Both the position numbers and the translations under genes were made by a program. Below are positions 1 to 5,884 of a stretch of DNA of 6,096 nt, piece by piece; positions within the stretch are counted from its first letter, which is position 1; every line of letters starts with the position of its first letter. Source of the DNA: a bacterium (GTDB lineage: Bacteria; Actinomycetota; Acidimicrobiia; Acidimicrobiales; Bin134). The stretch covers positions 1 to 6,096 of the forward strand of contig JAPPKI010000498.1 in the NCBI GenBank assembly GCA_028820035.1, in the 5' to 3' direction. The notes under the pieces were generated by a model that saw only the letters and a list, made by a program, of their open reading frames with translations, was not told the DNA's origin and ran no database searches.

Positions 1-1193
1 TGACGGGCAGCCAGCCGAGCCTTTTGGGCCTGGACGCACTTGGCCATGATCTTTCGGGCATCGGCAGGGTTCTCCTCCAGCCACTCGGCCAACTTCTCAT
101 TGGTCGCCCGCTCAACCAGCGAGCGGATGGACGCGTTGCCCAATTTGGCCTTGGTCTGCCCCTCGAACTGCGGCTCTCGCAGCCTTACGCTCACAATGGC
201 CGTCAGGCCCTCGCGGATGTCCTCACCGGCCAAATTGTCGTCCTTCTCCTTCAGGTGCCCTTTCGCCCGGCAATAGTCGTTGACCACCCTGGTGAGCCCT
301 TTGCGGAAACCCTCCTCGTGCATCCCCCCCTCCACGGTGTTGATTCCGTTGGCAAAAGAGTGCAAGCCGTCGGTGTTGTACCCGGTGTTCCACTGGAAAG
401 CCACCTCCACCTCATCGCCCATCTCCTGTTGGGCGAAAAACCCGACATCGTCGAACAGCGCGTCCTTGGAGCTGTTCACCTCTCGGACAAAATCACTGAT
501 GCCATCCTGATAGCAGTACGCCGTCCAGTCGAGGCCCCCTGTTCCGTCCGGCCGCAGATCTCGGAACTTGATCTCCAGATTGCGATTCAAAAACGCCATC
601 ATCTGGAGTCGCTCCATCAGCCCCTGGGCCCGGAAGCGCACATCGTCGAAGATGTTCTCGTCGGGCCAGAACCGCACAGTCGTGCCGGTGTAGCCGTCGG
701 GGCTGTCTCCGGCTATCCGCAGATCCTCGGCGACCTCTCCGCCGTTGGCAAACGACATGGTGTGGCGCCGGCCATCCCGGTCGATTTCCACTTCCAGCCT
801 GCTCGACAGAGCATTAACCACCGATACCCCAACCCCGTGCAGGCCACCGGAGACCTTGTAGCCGTTACCGCCGAATTTTCCACCGGCGTGCAGAAGTGTC
901 AGCACGACGGCCACCGCGGACATCTCAGGATGCTGTGGATGGGGATCCACGGGAATGCCGCGGCCGTTGTCTCCCACCTCGCACCCGCCATCGGCCAGGA
1001 GTGTTACCTCGATGACCGTGCAATAGCCCGCCATGGCCTCGTCCACAGCGTTGTCCACCACCTCATACACCAAGTGGTGCAAGCCGGTAACCGAAGTCGA
1101 CCCGATGTACATGCCGGGCCGCGTGCGGACGGCATCAAGGCCCTCCAAAATGGTTATGTCTTCGGCTCTGTAAGTCTCAGACGTGTTGGTCAC
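1..1193 (-). CDS. gyrB: DNA gyrase subunit B, N-terminal part (3' end outside window)
   Basis: ATPase subunit of the type II topoisomerase that introduces negative supercoils; it works as a GyrA2GyrB2 complex. The 397 visible codons cover the GHKL ATPase and transducer domains. Visible motifs: EVVDNAVDEA (about 44-53, Mg/ATP-binding Asn), DNGRGIP (75-81), GGLHGVGVSVVNALS (117-131, ATP lid) and QTK (346-348, the ATP-contacting switch lysine in the transducer). The TOPRIM domain lies beyond the left edge, so the gene is cut by the window, not broken. The start is GTG at 1193 (VTNTSETYRAEDITILEGLDAV), which fits the usual short leader before the conserved YxAxxIxxLEGLxAVR block. The frame stays open upstream to a TAG, but with no ATG. 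The Shine-Dalgarno is weak. It follows dciA after 178 bp and probably has its own promoter. GyrB rather than ParE is favoured by the context next to recF and dciA. Confidence 0.97.
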   Translation of the reverse strand, partial: MTNTSETYRAEDITILEGLDAVRTRPGMYIGSTSVTGLHHLVYEVVDNAVDEAMAGYCTVIEVTLLADGGCEVGDNGRGIPVDPHPQHPEMSAVAVVLTLLHAGGKFGGNGYKVSGGLHGVGVSVVNALSSRLEVEIDRDGRRHTMSFANGGEVAEDLRIAGDSPDGYTGTTVRFWPDENIFDDVRFRAQGLMERLQMMAFLNRNLEIKFRDLRPDGTGGLDWTAYCYQDGISDFVREVNSSKDALFDDVGFFAQQEMGDEVEVAFQWNTGYNTDGLHSFANGINTVEGGMHEEGFRKGLTRVVNDYCRAKGHLKEKDDNLAGEDIREGLTAIVSVRLREPQFEGQTKAKLGNASIRSLVERATNEKLAEWLEENPADARKIMAKCVQAQKARLAAR

Positions 1194-1307
1194 GAACTGG
1201 CTTTTCTGCCCTGCTAGACGGGCCTCGTTTGCGGGAGGGGCAGATGCTCTGACCAACCTGTTCGGCTTGCCATCAGATCGGCTGGAAACGCTGCCCCCGA
1301 TAACCGA

Positions 1308-1316
1308 ATTCTACCA
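1308..1316 (-). promoter_or_regulatory. Probable extended -10 promoter for gyrB
   Basis: On the minus strand the spacer between dciA and gyrB reads TGG-TAGAAT, an extended -10 (TGn) followed by a hexamer 5/6 identical to TATAAT. No good -35 lies 17 nt upstream, which is tolerable for an extended -10 element. It would start RNA near 1301 and leave a leader of roughly 108 nt before the gyrB GTG. The rest of the 178-bp spacer (1194-1371) shows no gene. A 6-bp inverted repeat (1350-1355 with 1371-1376) sits at the dciA stop but has no T-tract, so it is not a convincing terminator. This is inference from motif matching only. Confidence 0.42.
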
Positions 1317-1371
1317 GTTCCCGATGTCAGATTGACTCACCGGAGACGTGGTAATCGGCTTCCGTCACGAA

Positions 1372-1710
1372 TTACCGAGGGCGCACTCGAACCTTCAAGC
1401 TCGTGACGGCTTCTTCTTCCGCCGCCGCGTTGATCCGATCGATCAGCTCTGCGCTGAAGAACCTCATCTCGGTCGCCCATACAGGGTCGTCCACCGCCAC
1501 GACCAGCTCTTTGTCCACCAGTCGCACCGGTGACGAATGAGCCGCCATCACAGAGCCCACCAACTCGTCCCAAGCGGCGAAGACCCTCTTCAGCACTTGG
1601 GGCCGCGGCGCTTTCAGCTGAGATGCCACCTTGTCTAGAGCTTCGCTCAGCTGCCTCGGTCCCGACCGGTTGGGCAAGGGTTCCCACCCCATCGCCCCAG
1701 TCTGCCCCAT
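1372..1710 (-). CDS. dciA: DciA-like DUF721 protein (putative replicative helicase loader)
   Basis: A 112-aa protein of the DUF721/DciA family, which in bacteria lacking DnaC/DnaI interacts with and helps load the replicative helicase DnaB. The family pattern is clear: a helical N-terminus (LSEALDKVASQL, 21-32), then FAAWDELVGSVMAAHSSPV (44-62) with the conserved Trp47 and VG, then KELVVAVDDPVWATEM (67-82) with Trp78, and a helix (FFSAELIDRINAA) followed by a short strand VTSLKVRVRP. It resembles the gene between recF and gyrB in mycobacteria. ATG at 1710 is 16 bp after the recF stop. A second in-frame ATG at 1692 (MGWEPLPN) is a possible alternative start six residues in. Tight spacing indicates co-transcription with recF and dnaN. 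The helicase-loader role is family knowledge; the identification rests on pattern and gene order. Confidence 0.88.
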   Translation of the reverse strand: MGQTGAMGWEPLPNRSGPRQLSEALDKVASQLKAPRPQVLKRVFAAWDELVGSVMAAHSSPVRLVDKELVVAVDDPVWATEMRFFSAELIDRINAAAEEEAVTSLKVRVRPR

Positions 1711-1726
1711 TCCACGGCCGCAACCG

Positions 1727-2812
1727 TCACGCCTCTCGGATGATTCGACCGTCCGCTACCCGAAATCGAGCGTTGTAGTTGATGCCGGAGGGGAGCGTGC
1801 CAGCCGTGGTCAGAAGCGTCTGCTCAGACCGCAGCGCCTCCAAGACCCCCTTTGAGCGCTCCGGGTCCAACTCCGAGAACACGTCGTCCAGCAGCAGCAG
1901 GGGAGACTGGCCAGTCACATCTGCCAGCTCCCGGTGTACGGCCAAGCGCAGCGCCAGCGCCAGCGACCGCTGCTCGCCCTGGGAGGCATGAGTGCGAGCC
2001 GGCCGTCCGGCAAGAACAACCGACACATCGTCGCGGTGAGGACCCACGGTGCTTGCTCCTCGGCGGAGGTCTTCCCGTCGGACCCGTCCCAAGGCCTCGC
2101 CCAGCTCACCCGGTGGCCAAGACGACTCATAAGACAACTTCACGGGTGTCGAATCAACCGCTATCTCTTCATACGCCGCCGCCGCCTTGGGCTCGAGGCT
2201 TGCCACCAAATGCCGCCGAGCGCTCGCCAGCTGCTCGCCTGCGTTGGCAAGCTTCTCATCCCACACGTCCAACGTGACCGCCGTCTCCGAGTCAATCCGG
2301 CCTCCTGCACGGCGCAGCAGGGCGTTCCGCTGACGCAAGATGCTTTCCACATCGGCCCTGGTCGCATCCAGTCGGGGGTCAATCTGACCAAGTGCATGGT
2401 CGACAAATCGACGGCGTTCCCCCGGTCCGCCCTTCACCAGCACCAAGTCATCGGGCACGAAAATGGACACGGGCACCAGCCCCAGCAGCTCCCGGCGGCG
2501 CACCCTTTGGCGGTTAACCTGCAACCGACAGCGGCCCGTGGCCCGCAGTGCTGCCTCCAACAGGAGTTCCCGCTGGCCGGCGACGAGTTCGCCCCTCACC
2601 ACCGCCTCAGAGACGTCTGTGCCGGCTCGGATCAGCGAGTCGACGGCCGTGACTCGAAACGACGACATCGTGGTCAGGTAATAAACAGCCTCCAAGAGAT
2701 TGCTCTTGCCCTCGCCGTTGGACCCCACGAACAGGCTGGTTCCCGCGGGCAGCTCCAGCTCGAGATGGGAATAGCTGCGAAAATTCGCCAACCAGAGGTG
2801 CCGAAGCCGCAC
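1727..2812 (-). CDS. recF: DNA replication and repair protein RecF
   Basis: A 361-aa ABC-type (SMC-like) ATPase that with RecO and RecR loads RecA at single-stranded gaps and helps restart damaged forks. Motifs in order: the N-terminal LRHLWLANFRSYSHLELEL typical of RecF; Walker A GSNGEGKS (30-37); ESILRQRNALLR (156-167) in the lid/arm region; TVGPHRDD (255-262); ABC signature SQGEQRS (277-283); Walker B with D-loop LLLLDDVFSELD (305-316); and a C-terminal LTTA near 333-337. Length is normal for the family. The start is GTG at 2812, only 7 nt after the dnaN TGA. An overlapping ATG at 2814 is in another frame and cannot encode this protein. No strong Shine-Dalgarno is visible, so translational coupling to dnaN is likely. 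GC is high (38/60 in the line at 1861-1920). Confidence 0.97.
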   Translation of the reverse strand: MRLRHLWLANFRSYSHLELELPAGTSLFVGSNGEGKSNLLEAVYYLTTMSSFRVTAVDSLIRAGTDVSEAVVRGELVAGQRELLLEAALRATGRCRLQVNRQRVRRRELLGLVPVSIFVPDDLVLVKGGPGERRRFVDHALGQIDPRLDATRADVESILRQRNALLRRAGGRIDSETAVTLDVWDEKLANAGEQLASARRHLVASLEPKAAAAYEEIAVDSTPVKLSYESSWPPGELGEALGRVRREDLRRGASTVGPHRDDVSVVLAGRPARTHASQGEQRSLALALRLAVHRELADVTGQSPLLLLDDVFSELDPERSKGVLEALRSEQTLLTTAGTLPSGINYNARFRVADGRIIREA

Positions 2813-2819
2813 ATCCCGC

Positions 2820-3914
2820 TCAGTTGATGCGAACAGGCATGAGCAAGTACAGGAATTGCTCGGTTTCCGGTGTGCGAATCACCGCTGGTTTCAGGGCGTC
2901 CACCGTGTTCAGCACGATCTCCTCGCCGGGCGCTGCCTCGGCCCCATCGAGCAGGTATTCGGGATTGAAGGCCACGGTGAGGTCTTCACCCTCAAAGACG
3001 GCATCCAACTGCTCGGTCGCCTCGCCGACATCCTGGGTTGTTGCCGACAACTCCAAACCAGCCGTCGACATCTCCATCCGAATCGGGGTTGAATCCTGGG
3101 CCATCAGGCGAACTCTGCGTACCGCGTTGATGAAGCCCTCCCTGTTGACAGTGAGGCGGTTGGGCTGGTGAGTGGGAATCAACCCTTGATAGCTGGGAAA
3201 CTCCCCCTCAATCAGCCTGGTGCTCACCGTTATCGCCCCCAGGCCAAAAGAGGCCTCCCGGTCATTGAACCTCACACTGACCTGCTCCACATCGGTGAGC
3301 AGGCGAATCACTTCGTTTAGCGCCCGTGAAGGAACCAAAACAGTTTGGTCGGAACCGAGAACCTCCAATCCGGGCAAGTCGCACAGAGCCAACCGATAGG
3401 AATCAGTTGTCACCAGCCGCAGCCCCTCATCCTCTGCTGACAACAGCACACCGGTCAAAACAGGACGGGACTCGTCGGCCGATGCCGCTTTCACCACTTG
3501 ACGCAAGGCTGTCAGCAAGCCATCTGCTTCAAGCACCACCGGATCACCCTCCAGCGCCTCCACTTGTGGAAAGTCCTCTGCTCCCATCGTCTGCAATGAG
3601 AATTTAGAACGGGCTGAATCGATATGGATGCCCTCATCATCCACTGTCACATTCACCGCCCCGGCATCCAGAGAACGAACCACATCGCACGCCAACCGAG
3701 AGGTGACCACCGCGGCTCCGTCTCCGGCACCGGACACCGTCAGCCGAACGGCTATGGTCAACTCCCTGTCAGTTGCCGTAAGGGTGAGCTCGTCGCCTTC
3801 CAGCGCCAGGTGGACTCCTGAGAGCACAAGGTGAAACCCTCCTCGGGTTCCCGCTGCTCTGCCCGTTACCGTCAGTGCTTCCAAAAGGATGTCTCGCTCG
3901 CATCGGAATTTCAC
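2820..3914 (-). CDS. dnaN: DNA polymerase III beta subunit (sliding clamp)
   Basis: A 364-aa ring-forming processivity clamp for the replicative polymerase, also the docking site for repair and mismatch proteins through its hydrophobic cleft. Family signatures: LTLTATDREL (43-52, domain I), DESRPVLTGVLL (147-158, domain II), VTTDSYRLAL (168-177), LIEGEFPSYQGLIP (234-247), FNPEYLLD (316-323) and the C-terminal YLLMPVR (356-362) that lines the cleft. Around residues 27-33 it reads FHLVLSG where many homologues have a proline (PVLSG-like); this is a small local variation. The start is GTG at 3914, with only a weak purine-rich stretch (GAAAGTGAG) upstream. It lies 242 bp downstream of dnaA across a probable origin segment and 7 bp upstream of recF, so it heads the dnaN-recF-dciA unit. 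Confidence 0.98.
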   Translation of the reverse strand: MKFRCERDILLEALTVTGRAAGTRGGFHLVLSGVHLALEGDELTLTATDRELTIAVRLTVSGAGDGAAVVTSRLACDVVRSLDAGAVNVTVDDEGIHIDSARSKFSLQTMGAEDFPQVEALEGDPVVLEADGLLTALRQVVKAASADESRPVLTGVLLSAEDEGLRLVTTDSYRLALCDLPGLEVLGSDQTVLVPSRALNEVIRLLTDVEQVSVRFNDREASFGLGAITVSTRLIEGEFPSYQGLIPTHQPNRLTVNREGFINAVRRVRLMAQDSTPIRMEMSTAGLELSATTQDVGEATEQLDAVFEGEDLTVAFNPEYLLDGAEAAPGEEIVLNTVDALKPAVIRTPETEQFLYLLMPVRIN

Positions 3915-3936
3915 AGGTTGCTCACTTTCTTGCCTG

Positions 3937-3990
3937 TATTAGTTTATATATTTACTGCTAGTAGCAGTAGGCCGGTGGAAATGTGGAAAG
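3937..3990. promoter_or_regulatory. DnaA-trio-like unwinding element with AT-rich tract
   Basis: Read on the plus strand this segment is: an AT-rich tract (3937-3954), then TAG TAG CAG TAG in register (3959-3970), then GC-rich GCCGG (3971-3975), then a weak DnaA box TGTGGAAAG (3982-3990). On the minus strand, in the dnaA-to-dnaN direction, the order is box, GC cluster, CTACTGCTACTA, AT-rich DNA, dnaN. That is the order and polarity of the basal unwinding system described in Bacillus subtilis, where DnaA loads from a box onto a single strand carrying 3'-GAT-5' repeats. The motifs are seen; the function is inferred. The weak point is that the adjacent box has two mismatches. Confidence 0.5.
3953..3969. 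repeat. 17-bp perfect palindrome in the dnaA-dnaN spacer
   Basis: TACTGCTAGTAGCAGTA is a perfect inverted repeat with 8-bp arms around a central G. It lies at the junction of the AT-rich tract and the TAG-type trinucleotide run, upstream of dnaN. It could be an operator for a dimeric regulator, a small hairpin in the melted origin, or a by-product of the TAG/CTA repeats. The sequence alone does not decide between these. Confidence 0.6.
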
Positions 3991-4156
3991 ATACCATTTT
4001 CCCTGGTCAGAGCACATGACTATCCGTCTCTCCTTTCCCCAGGCGGGTGCATTACTCGCTGTGGGCGCCGGTGCCTTGTGGAGGAGTTGGTGGTTGTCCC
4101 CAGTCACGGGCAATCTATACCCACGTTGTTCCGATTGCGTTCCCCAGTGTCTGAGT

Positions 4157-5536
4157 TCAAGCATTCTTGATCTTCTGTATAAGCTGGTTTATCTGATTGA
4201 ATGTCTCCGGTTGCTCAGCCATTTGCTTGGTGATTTTCTGCACCGCGTGTATCGCTGTGGTGTGGTCGCGACCTCCGAAGACGCGCGCGATGTCCGGATA
4301 GCTTAACTCGGTCAATTCCCGAAAGACGTACATGGAAATCTGGCGTGCCTTCACGAGAGGTCGCTGTCGCCGTGGTCCCACGATCTCATCCACACTGAAC
4401 CTGAACAGCTCCGCAGTCGCGTTCAGGATTCCGTCGGCTGTGACCGGCTGCGGCTCGTGGCGAGTCATGATATCTCGAAGAATGAGTTGAGCGAGTTCAA
4501 GGTCAAGAGCTTTGTCATTAAAGCTGGCGTATGCAGTAACTCGAGTGAGGGCTCCTTCTAGTTCTCGAATGTTGTCCTTAATGTTGCTCGCGATAAATGT
4601 GAGTACGTCATCTTCCAGAACTACATTCGATTGTTCTGCCTTTTTCCGAAGAATAGCCAACCGTGTTTCAAGATCAGGAGGCTGGATGTCAGTTAATAAT
4701 CCCATCTTGAATCGACTTGTCATACGGTCTTCGAGTGTAGGTATCGCATCAGGAGATCGATCACTGGTAAGAACAATTTGCTTGTTTACTTCATGAAGCG
4801 AGTTGAACGTGTGGAAAAACTCTTCCTGAAGCCCTTCTTTACCTTCAAGAAATTGAATGTCATCTACAAGAAGGACATCTACATCTCGGTAGATTTTCTT
4901 AAACTCACTCCGAGTGTTGGTTCTGATTGCATCCACAAATTGGTTAAGAAAAGTCTCGGTAGAAACATAAACTATTCGTTTGATTGGATGACGTTGATCT
5001 TCGACGTAGTGACTCTGGACGTAGTGGCCAATGGCTTGCAGCAGATGCGTTTTGCCAAGGCCAGCATGACCGTGGATAAAGAGTGGATTGTAGGATTTAC
5101 CAGGGGTTTCAGCAACGGAGAGTGCAGCTGCCAAGGCAAATCGATTAGACGGCCCTGTTACAAATTTGTCGAAAACGTAGTTTGGATGCAGAGCAGTGGT
5201 CGCTCGGCTCATTGAGGGCGTGCTCGTTGCTTGTGGCTTGACTGGAGGTGGAGAAACAACGGAAACATGGTTGCCGTCATCATTGGAACTCTGCTCAGTG
5301 CTGATCTTCAGAGTTATGTGGGCCGCATTCGAACTAGCTAAAGCGTTTCTCAAGACTTCAAAATATTCACCCTCAAGACGATCTTTGATGATGGTGTTCG
5401 GAACAACTATTTCGAGGGTATCTTCCTCGAGCGCCATTGCCCTTGCTGGGTTGAATGTGGATTGCCAGACAGCATCAGGTATTTGAGCACGTATGCTGCT
5501 CTCGAAGGAAGACCAGAGAAATGTTGCAGACACCAT
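4157..5536 (-). CDS. dnaA: Chromosomal replication initiator protein DnaA
   Basis: AAA+ initiator that binds DnaA boxes, oligomerises with ATP and melts oriC. Domain I is about residues 1-78 (FLWSSFESSIRAQIPDAVWQ...), domain II a short Ser/Pro/Thr-rich linker (80-116), domain III about 118-350 with Walker A GHAGLGKTH (156-164), Walker B LLVDDIQF (222-229), sensor 1 LTSD (256-259), arginine finger in TSRF (Arg275) and sensor 2 in NIRELEGAL (Arg324). Domain IV ends with the DNA-binding signature GGRDHTTAIHAV (421-432). All key residues are present. The frame stays open upstream to 5665, but ATG at 5536 is chosen: it gives the normal 459-aa length, has GGAG 11 nt upstream, and the extra 43 residues would run through the DnaA boxes. 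The codon after it is GTG, a less likely alternative. Parts are AT-rich compared with neighbours (20/60 GC at 4921-4980). Upstream boxes suggest autoregulation. Confidence 0.97.
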   Translation of the reverse strand: MVSATFLWSSFESSIRAQIPDAVWQSTFNPARAMALEEDTLEIVVPNTIIKDRLEGEYFEVLRNALASSNAAHITLKISTEQSSNDDGNHVSVVSPPPVKPQATSTPSMSRATTALHPNYVFDKFVTGPSNRFALAAALSVAETPGKSYNPLFIHGHAGLGKTHLLQAIGHYVQSHYVEDQRHPIKRIVYVSTETFLNQFVDAIRTNTRSEFKKIYRDVDVLLVDDIQFLEGKEGLQEEFFHTFNSLHEVNKQIVLTSDRSPDAIPTLEDRMTSRFKMGLLTDIQPPDLETRLAILRKKAEQSNVVLEDDVLTFIASNIKDNIRELEGALTRVTAYASFNDKALDLELAQLILRDIMTRHEPQPVTADGILNATAELFRFSVDEIVGPRRQRPLVKARQISMYVFRELTELSYPDIARVFGGRDHTTAIHAVQKITKQMAEQPETFNQINQLIQKIKNA

Positions 5537-5547
5537 TTTGTTGGCAA

Positions 5548-5551
5548 CTCC
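5548..5551 (-). promoter_or_regulatory. Ribosome binding site supporting the dnaA start
   Basis: On the minus strand GGAG lies 11 nt before the ATG at 5536, behind a run of T's (TTTTTTTGGAG). It is the only Shine-Dalgarno-like motif near the N-terminal end of the conserved domain I. It therefore decides for the internal ATG over an upstream start near 5665, whose reading frame would cross the DnaA boxes. Confidence 0.6.
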
Positions 5552-5567
5552 AAAAAAATGACATATA

Positions 5568-5598
5568 GTATCCACAAATGTGTATAAACTGTGGATAA
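5568..5598. promoter_or_regulatory. Cluster of three DnaA boxes upstream of dnaA
   Basis: GTATCCACA (5568-5576, plus, one mismatch to TTATCCACA), TTATACACA (5587-5579, minus, perfect to TTATNCACA) and TTATCCACA (5598-5590, minus, perfect). Box starts are exactly 11 bp apart, about one helical turn, so bound DnaA would lie on one face of the DNA. The first two form a near-perfect inverted pair. They sit 32-62 bp upstream of the dnaA ATG among AT-rich -10-like sequences (minus-strand TATACA, TACTAT), where bound DnaA could repress its own promoter. They may also be part of the origin. Confidence 0.88.
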
Positions 5599-5756
5599 CT
5601 AGTGTTCCTATTGTCTTGCCCAACCAAGTCGGCACCGCCTCGCCTGGAATCCGGGACTTTAGCACCTCGTGCCGGTTCTTGCACGGGCGTTTGGGTGGTT
5701 TTAGCAGGTCAGGGGCTTATGTTGAAAGAGTTGCTATTGTCGCTCAGGTGGCAATT

Positions 5757-5785
5757 GTGACAATGTTGGCGGCAATGTTTGTCAC
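5757..5785. repeat. Inverted repeat GTGACAA-N15-TTGTCAC upstream of rpmH
   Basis: Perfect 7-bp arms GTGACAA (5757-5763) and TTGTCAC (5779-5785) flank a 15-bp spacer. The left arm also lies in a smaller palindrome ATTGTGACAAT (5754-5764). The right arm overlaps the proposed -35 of the rpmH promoter, so the dyad could be an operator for a repressor or activator in this divergent spacer. No T-tract follows, so it is not a typical terminator. Confidence 0.5.
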
Positions 5786-5808
5786 GACGCCGGCTAAGGC
5801 CGTAGCGT
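5779..5808 (+). promoter_or_regulatory. Candidate sigma-A-type promoter for rpmH-rnpA
   Basis: TTGTCA (5779-5784, 5/6 to TTGACA) is followed after 18 bp by TAGCGT (5803-5808), which fits the relaxed TANNNT -10 common in actinobacteria. It would start transcription near 5815 and give a leader of about 70 nt before the rpmH GTG. The -10 is weak, so the call rests mainly on position and on the -35. Confidence 0.38.
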
Positions 5809-5810
5809 AG

Positions 5811-5828
5811 GGGAGACGCCGGGAGACG
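5811..5828 (+). repeat. Short direct repeat GGGAGACG in the rpmH leader
   Basis: GGGAGACG occurs at 5811-5818 and again at 5821-5828, a 10-bp period, just downstream of the candidate promoter. It lies in the predicted 5' leader of rpmH. It may be a protein-binding repeat or simply low-complexity purine-rich DNA. Confidence 0.4.
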
Positions 5829-5884
5829 GGAGGCGCTTGTAGGGCGGGCCCCACGATGACGGTACCCCGGTCTTGGAGGAAGTT

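Larger units (their letters stand above)
3915..4156. other. dnaA-dnaN spacer, probable oriC segment
   Basis: This 242-bp spacer lies where oriC is found in mycobacteria, streptomycetes and Bacillus. It has no convincing gene. It contains an AT-rich tract (3937-3954, one G in 18 bases) beside dnaN, a TAG-type trinucleotide run (3959-3970), and several degenerate DnaA-box-like nonamers: TTGTCCCCA (4094-4102, one mismatch to the actinobacterial form TTGTCCACA), and two-mismatch matches at 3982-3990, 4077-4085 and 4115-4123. None is a perfect box. The low box quality contrasts with the three strong boxes on the far side of dnaA. Assignment as origin combines position (family knowledge) with these motifs (seen); firing has not been shown. 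The dnaN promoter probably also lies here (minus-strand TATATAAACTAAT near 3939-3951), but no clear -35 was found. Confidence 0.62.
5537..5884. other. Divergent dnaA-rpmH spacer
   Basis: A 348-bp stretch without a supported gene. The dnaA-proximal part (5537-5600) is AT-rich and carries three DnaA boxes. The middle (5601-5720) shows little beyond a weak 5-bp stem (CGTGC 5668-5672 with GCACG 5681-5685). The rpmH-proximal part (5720-5884) carries a 29-bp dyad, a candidate promoter, an 8-bp direct repeat and the rpmH ribosome binding site. One plus-strand frame stays open over 5580-5810 and ends in a hydrophobic stretch (VAIVTMLAAMFV), but it starts inside the DnaA boxes, has no good ribosome binding site and shows no recognisable family, so it is not called a gene. 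Confidence 0.7.

Noticed and set aside
24..1217. A 397-codon plus-strand open frame opposite gyrB.
   Set aside because: The minus strand encodes GyrB with all its motifs. The plus frame shares codon boundaries with it and is an antisense shadow.
1350..1376. GGTAAT/ATTACC inverted repeat at the end of dciA as a terminator.
   Set aside because: Arms are only 6 bp with a 15-nt loop and no T-tract follows on the minus strand.
1512..1520. TTGTCCACC in dciA (and a similar one in gyrB near 1053), close to the actinobacterial DnaA box.
   Set aside because: Both are isolated one-mismatch matches in coding sequence; the gyrB one encodes the conserved VVDN motif.
1337..1723. A second minus-strand frame overlapping dciA (128 codons).
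   Set aside because: The dciA frame matches the DUF721 pattern over its length; the other frame is low-complexity Arg/Gly-rich sequence typical of a GC-rich shadow.
1934..2827. A 297-codon plus-strand open frame opposite recF.
   Set aside because: The minus strand encodes a complete RecF with Walker A, signature and Walker B motifs; the plus frame shows no recognisable family.
5071..5079. CGTGGATAA inside dnaA, one mismatch from a DnaA box.
   Set aside because: It encodes part of the conserved FIHGHAGLGKT Walker A region, so the match is explained by coding constraint.
5580..5810. A 76-codon plus-strand frame ending in a hydrophobic stretch, a possible small membrane protein.
   Set aside because: Its ATG lies inside the DnaA box cluster, no proper ribosome binding site precedes it, and it spans the divergent promoter region.
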